Under the pieces are notes generated by a model that saw only the letters and a list, made by a program, of their open reading frames with translations, did no database searches and was not told the origin of the DNA. A DNA stretch of 64,000 bases from Acholoe squamosa (Eukaryota > Annelida > Polychaeta > Phyllodocida > Polynoidae). Of the stretch, positions 9,239-19,045 are shown in pieces. The DNA lies in contig OX439047.1 in assembly GCA_949317995.1 (NCBI GenBank), positions 1 through 64,000 of the forward strand, read 5' to 3'. Position 1 is the stretch's first letter. Each line of letters opens with the position of its first letter. The position numbers and the translations under genes were made by a program.

Positions 9239-11327
9239 GGGTCTCTGTGGTTTGAAAAAGGAACCGTAATGTAAAACCCGGAAGGGAGATGCTGTCGTTG
9301 AACATGTGGATGTTGCACTCCCTGAAATATTTAGCGTGATTATTCAGTGCCTTTATGAAGGGTTTCACGTCTTTGTTGTTGTAGTGGATGAAGTAGTCTC
9401 TGAAAGTTTGCATGTTCTGTTTGGACCAAACTTTTTAACATTCAGCGTAGTCATTGAGACATCTTGGTGCCAGTCAGTATGCTGTCAAATGCAGATCTTG
9501 GTGGTAGTGTTCTGTTTTCCAGTTACCTATTAGATGTCATCCATTCGTAAGGAAAGTGTCCTTTGTGCTGATTTCTGGTGAAAGCTAGTAGATGATTCGC
9601 GTAGTTATAACCAGGTGCCAAATAAATACGTCCAAGAAAACAATGTGTCAAGTGTAAATCGACAAGTATTGGTTACTTCTCTTTATGACGCTGAATTCTT
9701 GGTTCTCTCGCTCTTTGGAGGAGAAGAACGAGTGAAGCAGTACTTTGATCAGATTTAAATCCTAACGCCCCGAGTTGAAACCTACGACTGGAACTTGGTG
9801 GAGATATCTCAAAAGTCTCTTCTTCAGTTCAACTAAAGGGTGTCTTGTCTGAGTTTCATTGAAGTCGATGCCGGGAGGTCTAAACGCCTCCTCTAGGTGG
9901 AGAGCTTCAGCTATCCTCTCACCTAACTTCGCTAAGGTTGGTCGGTAAAGTTCTAGCACCGCTTCCCCGATGATTTTGGCGGTGTCGTTTATGTAATTCA
10001 AAACTTTATCCAACAAGGGGTCTGAATCTTTGTTGGATTGTCTCACAAAGCAGACCGGACCATTGGACCTGGAAAGTCGGACTCGATGCTAGCCGACAGA
10101 GGGACATGTTCCCACAGGACTGACATGTGTTCGGTCGATGGTTCTTTGGGCGGTCTGAAGAAAGGTTCGAAATAATTTTGTAAGGGTACATTTTTGAATT
10201 TCCGAAGGGAGAAAAAATGGGAAAATCTGCTAGTGCTTCGAAAACTGTTTTCGAATTTCGGTAGAGTCCACCTACGTATTTCAAGGCAACTTGTCTGCAA
10301 GGGGAAAGATGGTTCCTGTGTCTTTTCAGTAAGAACTTAGCCGTGAACGCCGACTTACACTCGGGGCATTCGTAACCCAGCGTATTTATTGAAATCTAAT
10401 GATGGACACATGCAAACCGTGTGTCGCGGTCAGGTGTAGGTTGACTTCACCTCAGGCGGCCGATGTTTTGGAAGGTGGCCTGATCAGGGTAACTCGGTTT
10501 TTCAGGTTTTGACCCCTCACTTTACGGGTGGTGTAAACCGCTATTTATATATCAAACAAGTTCTCTAACGTGGGTAAGTCGCAGTGGAATGGAACTGACG
10601 CAACAATTTTGAAGCGTGTTAGCCGGTCTTGTATAAGTGAAAGGATATGCAGCGAAAGACGCATTACTTGTCCCTGTTGGGAAAATCTAAATGGGTAACC
10701 CTACCCCCTGGGGAATTCTCTGGGTCCCATGTAAATGCAAACGTTCAAATTGGTGAGAAAAAGAACTTTCCACTTGGTGTCAGAGTCCCAAAGTTTCTGT
10801 ACTTCTTCGGAAGTGATAGTGTTTTCCACGAGGGAGAGAAGCTCTTCCAAAGTTTCTGAATTAGTTATGGTGGGAAGGGATTGTAAAAGAGAGGCATTGT
10901 TTTGGGAGGCGTGAAAGTAGCATAGCTTGTTTCTGTTTTCTCTGTGTTGTAAAATTATACCTACTGACAAACCCACTTTGTATCTAAGTCTTTGAGTGAT
11001 GTTACGCATAGTATCTACAGCTTCACTCAACTCACCGGTTGGTAGTCTTAAGTTTGTTACACTCATGCAACTCCTGTGTGCCCTGACTCCTGTTTGTATT
11101 GCGGGCCAATTCCTGGTGAACATTTCCTCACCCACCGGTATAGTGCATATTATCGGGGGAATAGTCACTCCGTCGAGAGATTCGCGTCGAGGGGTCATTT
11201 TTTTGCAATTTCCTTCGCTGCATAGAGGACAAAATTTATGTATTACCTTACATTTTTCCATGTGCCTGTCGTAATTATACACCAATTTAAATTTTTTGAA
11301 ACACTTTTCACAGATATGATGATCCAT
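9239..11327 (-). pseudogene. Polinton protein-primed DNA polymerase B, N-terminal half
   Basis: On the - strand an ATG at 11327 opens MDHHICEKCFKKFKLVYN, a C2H2 zinc-finger start (C-x2-C...H...C) as seen in some Polinton polymerases. A middle block (about 9770-10046) contains the exonuclease-region motif VPVVGFNSGR. The last block (9239-9413) has FRDYFIHYNNKDVKPFIKAL and ISLPGFTLRFLF, which precede the polymerase palm in this family. The palm and thumb are absent because the gene stops at the junction with the MITE and Polinton remnant 1. The enzyme would replicate the element using a terminal protein as primer. The copy is broken in several places. Confidence 0.75.
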
Positions 11328-11412
11328 TTTCACTGAGTTACTTATATGTGAAGAAAGTTTTTTTTTCAATATTTTTCATTTATCTATCTAGATATCTAAC
11401 TAACTTTTTTTA

Positions 11413-11414
11413 TT

Positions 11415-11499
<85 letters not shown>

Positions 11500-11500
11500 T
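11413..11500. repeat. (TATC)n microsatellite
   Basis: About 22 nearly perfect TATC units with a TTGA break near the end. It lies just upstream of the polymerase start on the - strand. The open frames across it (Ile-Tyr-Leu-Ser repeats) are repeat artefacts. Confidence 0.97.
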
Positions 11501-11639
11501 GATCTATCTATTTACCTGTACACCTATATATGCAACATACCTACACAAAGTATATACATCTACATTTACGTCATATAAAACATATGTCAGCACTAGCTCA
11601 CACACTTCTCAATCAAATTTTATCAAGAAATTCAAGAAT

Positions 11640-12060
11640 AATCTCTTTTTTGTCACCCAGTTCTTTTAGTCCCTTGGTCTAAAGCGTCACACCATCCTGT
11701 GTCGGAGTTTTCTGGAGTGCTTCGTACCTGTGCCCCTGGATGACATTCCTACCCTTGTAATAGCTGACAGCAACATACAGCGCGCTTTCCGGATCCAGGA
11801 CGACAAACCATGTGTTGTAATTGGGTAGTCCTTGGGAAACAGCTCTGGCGCGTATCCGTACCTCCTCTTGGATGTCAGTGACAGTGGCTATTAGTGGTGA
11901 AATTCACTTTTCTGGTGAACGTCGAGGTGCACTTTACATCACTGTAGAGTTCCTTGGAGATTCTAACCCCGTCGAGCCAGATCTCCAGCTTCAAACTGTT
12001 GATGAAGAACTCCAATCAGGGGACTTTGGAAGGTGTAGGTGGTTCACATTTCACTAGAGC
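11640..12060 (-). pseudogene. Decayed coding tract, possible Polinton gene
   Basis: Read on the - strand, one stretch gives ARAVSQGLPNYNTWFVVLDP followed by ESALYVAVSYYKGRNV. Another, closer to 12060, gives FFINSLKLEIWLDGVRISK. Composition and hydrophobic patterning look protein-like, but I cannot assign the family with confidence. The position between the polymerase and a TATA-driven - strand ORF suggests a Polinton gene. It is broken. Confidence 0.35.
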
Positions 12061-12489
12061 TTTCTCTTCTTGAACGCCTGGTCGCCACTCTTGGTGAAAC
12101 TCCTCTTGATACCCGTAGAGGGTTTCAAAGTAAGAAGAGAAGCACCATTAGACGCTCGCGTCGGTATCTCAGGACTTTTGAGAAGATGATAGCCACACAC
12201 CGTTCATGTTTGTGGAGGGTGAGTAAGTCGGAGAGGCAAGAAAAAACTCGATTCGACTCCGCTTGACGTCGGTGTCCCCTGTTGGATAGCACAAGCCGGT
12301 GGTTCTCAGAGACTTTGTGATAGTGGAGGTGAGTAGATCGGGTGATTTTTGAGCAACCACTGGAGAAGTCAACTCCTCCTCCTCCTCCTCTTCCTCTCTT
12401 TCTACCAAGTAGCAGGTCTCCGAATAAGCCGTATGAGTGCAATTGTGTGTGTCTACGTCAGCTGTAGTTGCAACAGCACTGACTTCTCC

Positions 12490-12840
12490 AGCATTAGCAT
12501 CAGCATCAGCATCAGCCTACGCATCAGCATCAACAGTAGTAGCAGCAGCAGCATCAGCAGCAGCAGCAACAGCAGGAGCAGCAGCAGCAACGGAGGTATA
12601 AAACATTGGTGTCTAATAAGGAGATGTATAAGACCCACAGTCAACAGCAGCTCCAACATTATCAGCAGCAGTAGCAGCACCAGCAGTAACACCAGCAGTA
12701 TCACCAGCAGTAGCACCAACAGCAGCACCTGCAGTAGTAGCAGCTCAAGCAGCACCAGCAGCAGCAGCACCACCACCAGCAGCAGCAGAGCCACCACCAA
12801 CAGCAGCAGCAGTAACACCACCACCACCACCCGTTACACC
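12490..12840. repeat. CAG/AGC-rich low-complexity tract
   Basis: Two blocks (about 12495-12595 and 12650-12840) consist of degenerate AGC/CAG/CAC triplets. Translation gives poly-Ser/Thr on one strand and poly-Leu on the other, so the long frames here are artefacts. It lies downstream of the small - strand ORF ending at 12901. Confidence 0.85.
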
Positions 12841-12900
12841 ACGTAAGTTGTAAGCAGGAGCAACTGCAGTAGTAGCATCTTCAGCAGCAGGAGAAGACAA

Positions 12901-12963
12901 TCAAGTCTTGATGGTCCTTCTCGTCTTCCTTGAGAGCTTTAGCTTAAATGGTCTTCTATTCAT
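12901..12963 (-). CDS. Short basic ORF behind a TATA box
   Basis: On the - strand an ATG at 12963 opens a 20-residue, strongly basic peptide: MNRRPFKLK, then LSRKTRRTIKT. It would be ignored but for a good TATA box (GCGTATATAAGGG, about 13010-13022) some 50 bases upstream, the usual metazoan promoter-to-start spacing. Small basic core-like peptides occur in adenovirus-like elements, but I cannot claim homology. It may be the start of a longer decayed gene. Confidence 0.3.
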   Translation of the reverse strand: MNRRPFKLKLSRKTRRTIKT

Positions 12964-13007
12964 GGTGAGGGCTGCAAAGAAAGTGTGAGTGAATGAAATT
13001 GTTCTTC

Positions 13008-13022
13008 CTCCCTTATATACGC
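13008..13022 (-). promoter_or_regulatory. TATA-type promoter (- strand)
   Basis: GCGTATATAAGGG on the - strand lies about 50 bases upstream of the ATG at 12963. The intervening leader (CATTCACTCACAC) is initiator-like. Compare the + strand TATA box at 16641, in the same element. Confidence 0.5.
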
Positions 13023-13029
13023 CTCTGGA

Positions 13030-13377
13030 GATAAGTCGCTTAGTGCAGTTTGAATAGATGAAAGGTGGCTTTGATGTCTCTTCTTAGAAAAGAGGATTAA
13101 TCCTATAGTCACAACAGAAGAGACCCTCGCTCAGTAGGGGTCCTATAAATCCAATTTTTACCTGTCCTCCACAGGAGAAATAAACAATAGGAAAATCCGG
13201 ATAAAAAACTTCACTCCATTCTTAGATCATCAAAGGGTAGGTGGAAAAAAAAAGAAAGTTCCAGCAAGATCAAAGTCGGCTTTTGATAGCTTTTTATAAA
13301 AGAGCTCTAATCCTATCATCACAGAGATCCTCACTTGGTAGGGTGTCCATAATGGCCCATCACAGGATTTTGTAAAT
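13030..13377. other. Spacer with an internal duplication
   Basis: No gene seen. A segment including AGAGGATTAATCCTAT...AGAGACCCTCGCTCAGTAGGG (about 13090-13145) recurs in altered form at about 13300-13345 (AGAGCTCTAATCCTATCATC...CACTTGGTAGGG). The stretch with ACCTGTCCTCCACAGG (about 13160-13220) recurs at about 16185-16245. These related copies flank the LINE remnant at 13378-15905. Confidence 0.5.
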
Positions 13378-15905
13378 GAATTACATGCTATATGTGAAGC
13401 CATTATACATCGTCATAGAATGAACATTATAGTATTAGGAGACATGAATTTTGATTTTCTAAATAAACAAGACATATATGTACCACAAATAATAGAAAAT
13501 ATGGGAAACATAGGATGCAGACCTTTAATAAAAACAGGTACGAGACAAGGTGACAAGTTAACCCTACTAGACCAAATATTTTCAAATATAGAAGGAATAT
13601 CATTAAAAGGAACAAAAAAAAGTTTAATGTATCTGATCATTACCTGATGTACTTTGTAAAAAACATAGTTAAGAAATCACATAAAAAAATTAAAATTATA
13701 TGTAGTCAGATTAAGAATTATGATGAGACAATCCTCAAGCAAAAATTAGACAAATATGAATGGGAAAGTGTATATAGAATCGAAAATTCAAATGAAATAT
13801 GGAATGCTATACTAACAAAAACCAATGTCATCTTAGATCAAATGTGTCCATATGTTGAATATAGTGTTAGAGAATCGCATGAACCTTGGATATCTAGAGA
13901 AATTATATCAGAAATTAAAGAGAAGAATAGACCACTGAGAATAGCTAGAAGAACAGGTAGAGACATAGATAAGCATAGACCTCACACAGCTAGGAAGAGG
14001 GTTAATACTATGATTATGATTAATAATACATGTAAGAAATGCTTACGTGAGAAATACTGTCAATAGTAATCAAGGTAATCCATAAAAGTTCAACTTAAAC
14101 AAAGCTTTCCCTCTGAAAGAAGCTAACAATCCTAGTATTGTTTTGAAAAAAAAAATCTAGGAGATTACGTAACAGATGAAGCAATGGCACAGTATATTAA
14201 TTCCTTTTTTTAGTAAAATTGGTTCTGAATTGGCAACAAATTTTAATATGAGATGGACTCCTCCCATACAAAGACAAGATTTAACAAAAATTGAAGATCT
14301 TATAAAAAATAATGAAATGGTTATAAAGCACACAAAAATGTTGACACTGGAAAATCATCAGCAATTGATGGCTTACTATCAGTGGTACTAAAAGCTGTGC
14401 TTTTGCATATAAGCCATGTTTTACTTACCTATTGAACATCTCATATTCCACTGGAATGTACCCTACTGAATGGAAAATAGCTAAAGTAGTCCCTATTTTT
14501 AAATCTGGTGACAAATCCTCGGTGAATAATTATAGACCAATATCACTACTACCACTCCCTGGAAAATATTTGAACACATTATACACGATTACCTATCACA
14601 GTTCCTTGAGAGACACAAAATATTGACGGATGCACAAGGAGGCTATAGAAAAAATAGGTCTACTATTAAAACAATAGGAAAGCTTACAGACTTTACACAT
14701 TTAAACAAGAATGAAGGAAAATTCACTTTGGCAACTTTTATTGGCTTAAAAAAAAGGCATTTGACACTGTAAATCATGCAGTTCTCTTGGACAAACTAAA
14801 ACATTATGGAATAACTGGAAAAACCTTAGAGTTATTAAGAAATTACATAGAGGATAGATTTCAGATGACAATAGCAAATAACATAACCTCACCTACAGAG
14901 AAAATCTCCTTTGGAGTCCCTCAGGGGTCTGTTTTGGGACCATTGTTCTTTTTAATTTATGTCAACAATGTTGAATCATGTTGTGACCATTGTAAAATTG
15001 AGTTATTTGCTGATGATACGGTTATATATACTTCAGGAAATGACTTACAAACTACTGCTACAATAATGCAACATGACTTGAACAAATATGCGAAATGGTG
15101 TGAAGAAAATTGGCTAACAGTGAATGTCTCCAAGACAAAATACATGATTTTCTTTCCCAATACAAAGAATAAGACTGTATTGAAATTGAATAACCAAGAG
15201 ATACATCAGGTACCATCATAAAAATATCTAAGAGTAACCTTGGATCCCAAGTTAAAGTATGATGTTTTCATTAGAAATCAAATACAGACACTCGAGTTTA
15301 TAAGCTATCAACTAAGAAGAATCTCATATATTCTAGACCTAGATACTTTGGCCTTGATATATAAGACCTTTCTACTACCAATCTTCGATTATGGATGTGT
15401 CTTATACAAAACAACATCAAAGAGATTAATTGATAAGTTACAAAGAATGCAAAACAGGTGCCTTAAAATTATATTAAGAATGGATAATAAAACATCCACT
15501 CAACTGGTACATTCTTTGACAGGAGTTAATTATTTAAAGGACAGACAATGGTATTTTACAAGTACAATGGCATTTAAAAGATCACAGAATCTATCCTATA
15601 TAGATCAAAGAATATTATGTACAAGACAATGCGATGGAATAAGGTTAAAAGTCATAATGACAAGATTAACTTCTGTCAAAACAAGTCTATACCACTCAAT
15701 CTCAACAGTATGGAATGACTTGCCACCTGAAATAAGAAATATCCCTGCCCAAGAAGTATTCAGGACAAGAGTAAAGCAAATGTTGTCTGAAAAGGTGCCA
15801 ATGGTATAAAATATATGTAGTAAACAATTATCATGAAATCTCCTGGTCCCCCCCTCCCTGCCCCCCAATATCATTGGTAAATGTATAATGATATCAATAC
15901 GAATG
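13378..15905 (+). mobile_element. Decayed LINE, CR1/L2-group ORF2 remnant
   Basis: This 5'-truncated relative of the 2.4-7.8 kb LINE lacks ORF1 and the first part of the endonuclease. Recognisable blocks, in order, are the endonuclease motifs VLGDMNFDF and IKTGTRQGDKLTLLDQIF (13420-13620), the pre-RT region with WKIAKVVPIFKSGDK and NYRPISLLPLPGKY (14450-14570), RT core blocks FGVPQGSVLGPLFFLIYVNN and LFADDTVIYTSG (14910-15040), and the C-terminal ILPIFDYGCVLY-like and WNDLPPEIRNIP region (15240-15809). The reading is split over at least six frames by frameshifts and stops: open pieces lie at 13420-13647, 13647-14066, 14176-14391, 14432-14626, 14787-15221 and 15240-15809. It is clearly older than the intact copy. 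Confidence 0.9.
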
Positions 15906-16640
15906 GGATAAAATAAATATTTGTTATGTTAAGTTTTTCAGTGTTTTTAACAATACTGAAACATGAAAATATGAATAATATAATTTGTTATAATTTATTG
16001 ACATAATTGTTAATTCCTTTTGCTATGTGCACAGTAATCTGAATAAGGCCCACCATGCCTATGAGACTACCTGTAAAGACACCTGAGATTTGCGTGTGTT
16101 ATAAACAATACGTGCATGGACATCATCCAGAAAATCTTATAGAAAATAAAGGAAATTGTTCTAAAAAAAATAAAATCTAATTTCACCTGCCCTCCACAGG
16201 TAAACCAAACCGTAGGAAGATCCAGATGTAAGTTCATCTAAATAAGATTAGAAAACTTCAAAGAGTAGTCGGTAGCAATTACACACCCCCTGTTAACAAA
16301 AGGAAAAGTAAGAATTAAGGAATCTCATAATACCTTAACCAGCGAACCTGCTTCACACCTGTAAAGTGGATTAAGCTAATTATCACAGTTTGAACTCCCT
16401 TTAATCCCACCAAAATACAGTTATCACAATACCTTTCCACCTGTTTTATGTCAACAGATCTAAAAGATAAGTCCCTACATAGAATGAAAGCAATCACCCT
16501 AATTTTCACCTAATACACTTGTCACAGCACCTTTCCTCCTGTTTGATGTTAACAAATTCAAAAGCCTCATGCTGATAAGACGCTACACAGAAAGGAAAAG
16601 GTGGTGGTAAGTATCCAGCTGGAAATAGGCTTAGATCATC
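15906..16640. other. Gene-free spacer before the death-fold genes
   Basis: AT-rich non-coding DNA. It contains the second copy of the ACCTGCCCTCCACAGG block (about 16185-16245) shared with 13160-13220, and a local repeat built on TTATCACA...ACCTTTCC[AT]CCTGTTT[TG]ATGT(C/T)AACA (about 16425-16455 and 16525-16555). No frame of interest was seen. Confidence 0.5.
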
Positions 16641-16650
16641 CTATATAAAG
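16641..16650 (+). promoter_or_regulatory. TATA box of the death-fold gene
   Basis: CTATATAAAG is followed 25-30 bases later by a plausible start region and, at 16815, by the first in-frame ATG of the death-fold reading. This arrangement (TATA, short leader, ORF) mirrors the - strand promoter near 13015 in the same remnant. Confidence 0.55.
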
Positions 16651-16814
16651 CACCCCAATTTCTCTTGGAAGGATATATCACTGCTGACCACTACGACTAC
16701 CGCGCCTACCGCCACTACCTTTACCATCACGAGCACCACCTACCTGCTGGCTGCCTGCCTACCTGCTCGCCTACCAACCTTTATCCCGTGATTTCTGAAG
16801 TTTTTGGAGACGAG

Positions 16815-17110
16815 ATGAGTATTGAAAATAACCCCTCCCTATCTGACTCTGACGTATGTGAAGTGAGTGTACAGGATGTCATGTGTGAAATGAAATTTAC
16901 ATATAGTGATCGTTTGCTTCATGATATAGGAAGACTGTTAATTGGATCTTGGAAGAAATCGGGAATCTACTTGGACATCCCCTATGAGCGTCTGCAGGAG
17001 ATGGTCATTATAAAGACATTACAGGATATGTGTATGGATATGTTTTAAACTTGGTGGTCTAAAACTACGGCTCATGCCAGATTGGGAGAACTCCACCACG
17101 CTTACATGAG
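16815..17110 (+). pseudogene. Death-fold domain gene 1 in Polinton remnant 2
   Basis: The first ATG of this frame (16815) opens MSIENNPSLSDSDVCEVSV. After it, SDRLLHDIGRLLIGSWKKSG and IYLDIPYERLQEM show the death-domain pattern of helices 1-4: a hydrophobic helix, then G-x-W-K, an L-x-I/L turn and the next helix. Downstream sequence near 17050-17110 (WWSKTTAHARLGELHHAY) has the look of the last two helices. Death domains bind one another in apoptosis and innate-immunity complexes; a copy on a virus-like element could act as a decoy adaptor. The gene is a broken fossil. The host origin of the domain is inference. Confidence 0.55.
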
Positions 17111-17382
17111 TGTTCACTGACAAGATCTTTTACTTTGGTCGCAGAGCTTTTTCAAGATGTACAAATTGGATTACAACAACCCCGACCAGTTTTTTAATGG
17201 AGAGGTACTTTGTCAACATGTCTGAATCTCTATTCAGGGAGTGGAAAAATATGGGGACGTATTTAGGTTTGACGTCTGAAAAGCTAAAAAGAATTGCTCG
17301 ACAACCGGAACAAGATATGTCTCTCCATGCCTTCAAAGTGTTGAAAATGTGGCAAGCTAAACCTGCCAGTACACATCATTAG
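17110..17382 (+). pseudogene. Death-fold domain gene 2 in Polinton remnant 2
   Basis: The C-terminal two thirds of this reading form a second death-type domain: LFREWKNMGTYLGLTSEKLK, then the helix 5-6 region with ALF/HAFKVLKMWQAKPAS. The W-K-N-x-G-x-x-L-G-L block corresponds to the G-S-W-K-K-S-G-I-Y-L block of the gene just upstream, so the pair looks like a tandem duplication that has diverged. The earlier residues are not domain-like. It lies between gene 1 and the BIR gene, all on the + strand, as a small apoptosis-themed cluster. It is a fossil. Confidence 0.55.
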
Positions 17383-17417
17383 CTCTTTCGAGTGCTGAAT
17401 GGTCAAGTAAATACGTT

Positions 17418-17699
17418 TTGTCAATTTATCAAGGAGACTCAACACTTTCCACACAATTATGTGGAATAAACCCTGTCCTTTCACAGAGAAACTCACCGCC
17501 CACAGATTCTTTTACATCGGACCTTGTTCAATGCTTCCAATGTGGAGTCACTATACACACATGGTCAGAAAGTGACGACATCGCAGTGGAGCATTTCGGA
17601 CATTCTCCTACCTGCCCGTTGGCGCCGGAAGGTAAAAATTTTGCTGACGGAAAAGAAATTGAACTTTCTGGACTACGAGTTGCAGCTTTTCAGAAATAA
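17418..17699 (+). pseudogene. BIR (IAP-like) domain gene in Polinton remnant 2
   Basis: The reading contains LVQCFQCGVTIHTWSESDD followed by IAVEHFGHSPTCPLAPEGKN. The spacing C-x2-C-x16-H-x6-C is exactly the zinc ligand pattern of a baculoviral IAP repeat, and the W-S-E-S-D-D block and H-F-G-H-S-P-x-C-P are typical. BIR domains bind caspases or IAP-binding motifs and block apoptosis. Viruses and adinto/Polinton-like elements of invertebrates are known to carry such genes. Only the second half of a BIR is evident, and no RING finger is seen. Together with two death-fold readings upstream it makes an anti-apoptotic cluster next to the element end. Confidence 0.65.
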
Positions 17700-17781
17700 G
17701 CATGGAGGAGTTTTTCCTTTTGAACAAGCATCTTCTGTGTTTTCTAACGCAGTAATGTCGGAGGACACAGTAGATAAATGA

Positions 17782-18219
17782 GAAACAACATATATGAACC
17801 GACCAAAGACCATCCACAATGAATCACTATTCATGTATAGATAAGACACCAAGATAGCTTGTATGTAAAAAAAATGAAATGAAATTACAACAAATAAAAA
17901 GTGGAATGTGTACTACTCCATATATGTGGGTTCTATTGTATTTCTATTTAATATTTAACTACCTTCTGTAAATTTTACTTTTACTAAACCCGCCCCTAGC
18001 CAAGGGGCGGCTTTACTAAAAAAAAAGGGGCCCCATCCACCCAAGGCCCCCCCAACCCAATGGTTCCCCCAAAGGCCCCCGCCCACCCCAAGGGCCCCCC
18101 AAATATTTCCCCTTTTTTTTCTTCTTTTTTTTTCTTGGCAAGCTCTCAGCTTGCCTTTTTTATTTATATAAAAATATCTCACTATAGTCACACACTCATC
18201 TACATAATAAACTACACCT
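17782..18219. other. Gene-free stretch with a C/G-run block
   Basis: AT-rich DNA up to about 17975, then a block (about 17985-18130) of alternating C-runs and G-runs (GGGGCCCC, GGCCCCCC, CCCAAGGG) closed by a T-rich run (CCCCTTTTTTTTCTTCTTTTTTTTT). No gene is seen. The C/G-run block could be a polymerase-slippage or assembly artefact and should be checked in reads. Confidence 0.5.
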
Positions 18220-18713
18220 CTTTATGCTAATAAGGTCACATAACTACTTGCTTGCTGCATACAGCTGACTGATGGTATGACGTGTGGACAGCCAACCAAT
18301 CAGAGGTCTCGATTTCTTTCTTTTTTTGGCAAAAATTTTTCAAACAATAGAGTCACGTCACCAAATTTTTCAAATTTCCCACCAAAATGACGACCTCTGA
18401 TTGGTCCATTCAAATTAGGGTCATGTGACCTTATTGGCATAATAGAGGTTATATGACCTAAACAGCCAGCCAATCAGAGGACGCCATTTCGGCGGCACAC
18501 CACAGGGGGTTTGGGTCACGTGACCATTTTGATTTTCCTGCCAAAAGGGAGGGCTTTGATTGGTCAATTTTCGTGCCACAACACAGGGGGTCTAGGTCAC
18601 ATGACCCCACATTTGATTTTCCCTCCAAAAGAGAGACCTCTGATTAGCTGCATCCCCAGTGAGTAATATCCTTAGATTAGCTATAGTCCCGTTCCTATAC
18701 ATACTATACTACT
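18220..18713. repeat. Right terminal-repeat tract of Polinton remnant 2
   Basis: This tract repeats GGTCACGTGACC/TCATGTGACC and TCTGATTGG motifs and closes with GCTATAGTCCCGTTCCTATACATACTATACTACT. The same closing string (with G for T at one place) ends remnant 1 at 8987. The shared ~36 bases show that both remnants belong to one Polinton family or close sister families. Confidence 0.6.
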
Positions 18714-19045
18714 GGCTACTGTCGTGAGAATGGACCTAAAATGCTTGGGATTTAATTTAGATTGATATAGGGTAGCTGTTGTTGTGAGAATTGGCCTAAA
18801 AGGCTTGGAATTAATTTGGATTAATATGTGACATATACTAGGAATAGGGACTGTAATGCACCCTCCACTAAGGGCCTTTTTCGCAGATTCTGATTGCTAT
18901 TTGTTGTGTGAATGAGCCTGAAATGTTTGTAATAACTTTAGATTGATACAGCATAGCTATTTGTCGTGAGAACAGGCCTAAAATGCTTGTGATTAATTTT
19001 GATTGATTCAGGGGAGCTATTGTCATGAGAATGGGCCGAAAACAT
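18714..19045. repeat. Degenerate ~60-90 bp tandem repeat, about 5 units
   Basis: The unit reads roughly TAGCTATTGTCGTGAGAAT, then GGCCTAAAATGCTTG and GATTAATTTAGATTGATA. Five diverged units can be followed from 18715 to about 19040, directly outside the Polinton end. It may be host sequence flanking the insertion. Confidence 0.6.

Larger units (their letters stand above)
9239..18713 (-). mobile_element. Polinton/Maverick remnant 2, interrupted and partial
   Basis: This block runs from the interrupted polymerase gene at 9239 to a second TACTATACTACT end at 18713. It holds the N-terminal half of protein-primed DNA polymerase B on the - strand (9239-11327), a decayed - strand coding tract (11640-12060), a small basic ORF with its own TATA box (12901-13020), a decayed LINE insertion (13378-15905) and, on the + strand, death-fold and BIR genes (16640-17700) before the terminal-repeat tract. 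It is broken in many places. The missing half of the polymerase should lie on the far side of Polinton remnant 1, so remnant 1 probably inserted into remnant 2 and the rest was lost at the telomere. Confidence 0.65.

Noticed and set aside
12349-12846. Poly-Ser/Thr and poly-Leu frames
   Set aside because: These are translations of degenerate CAG/AGC/CAC triplet runs, open on both strands; low complexity alone is not gene evidence.
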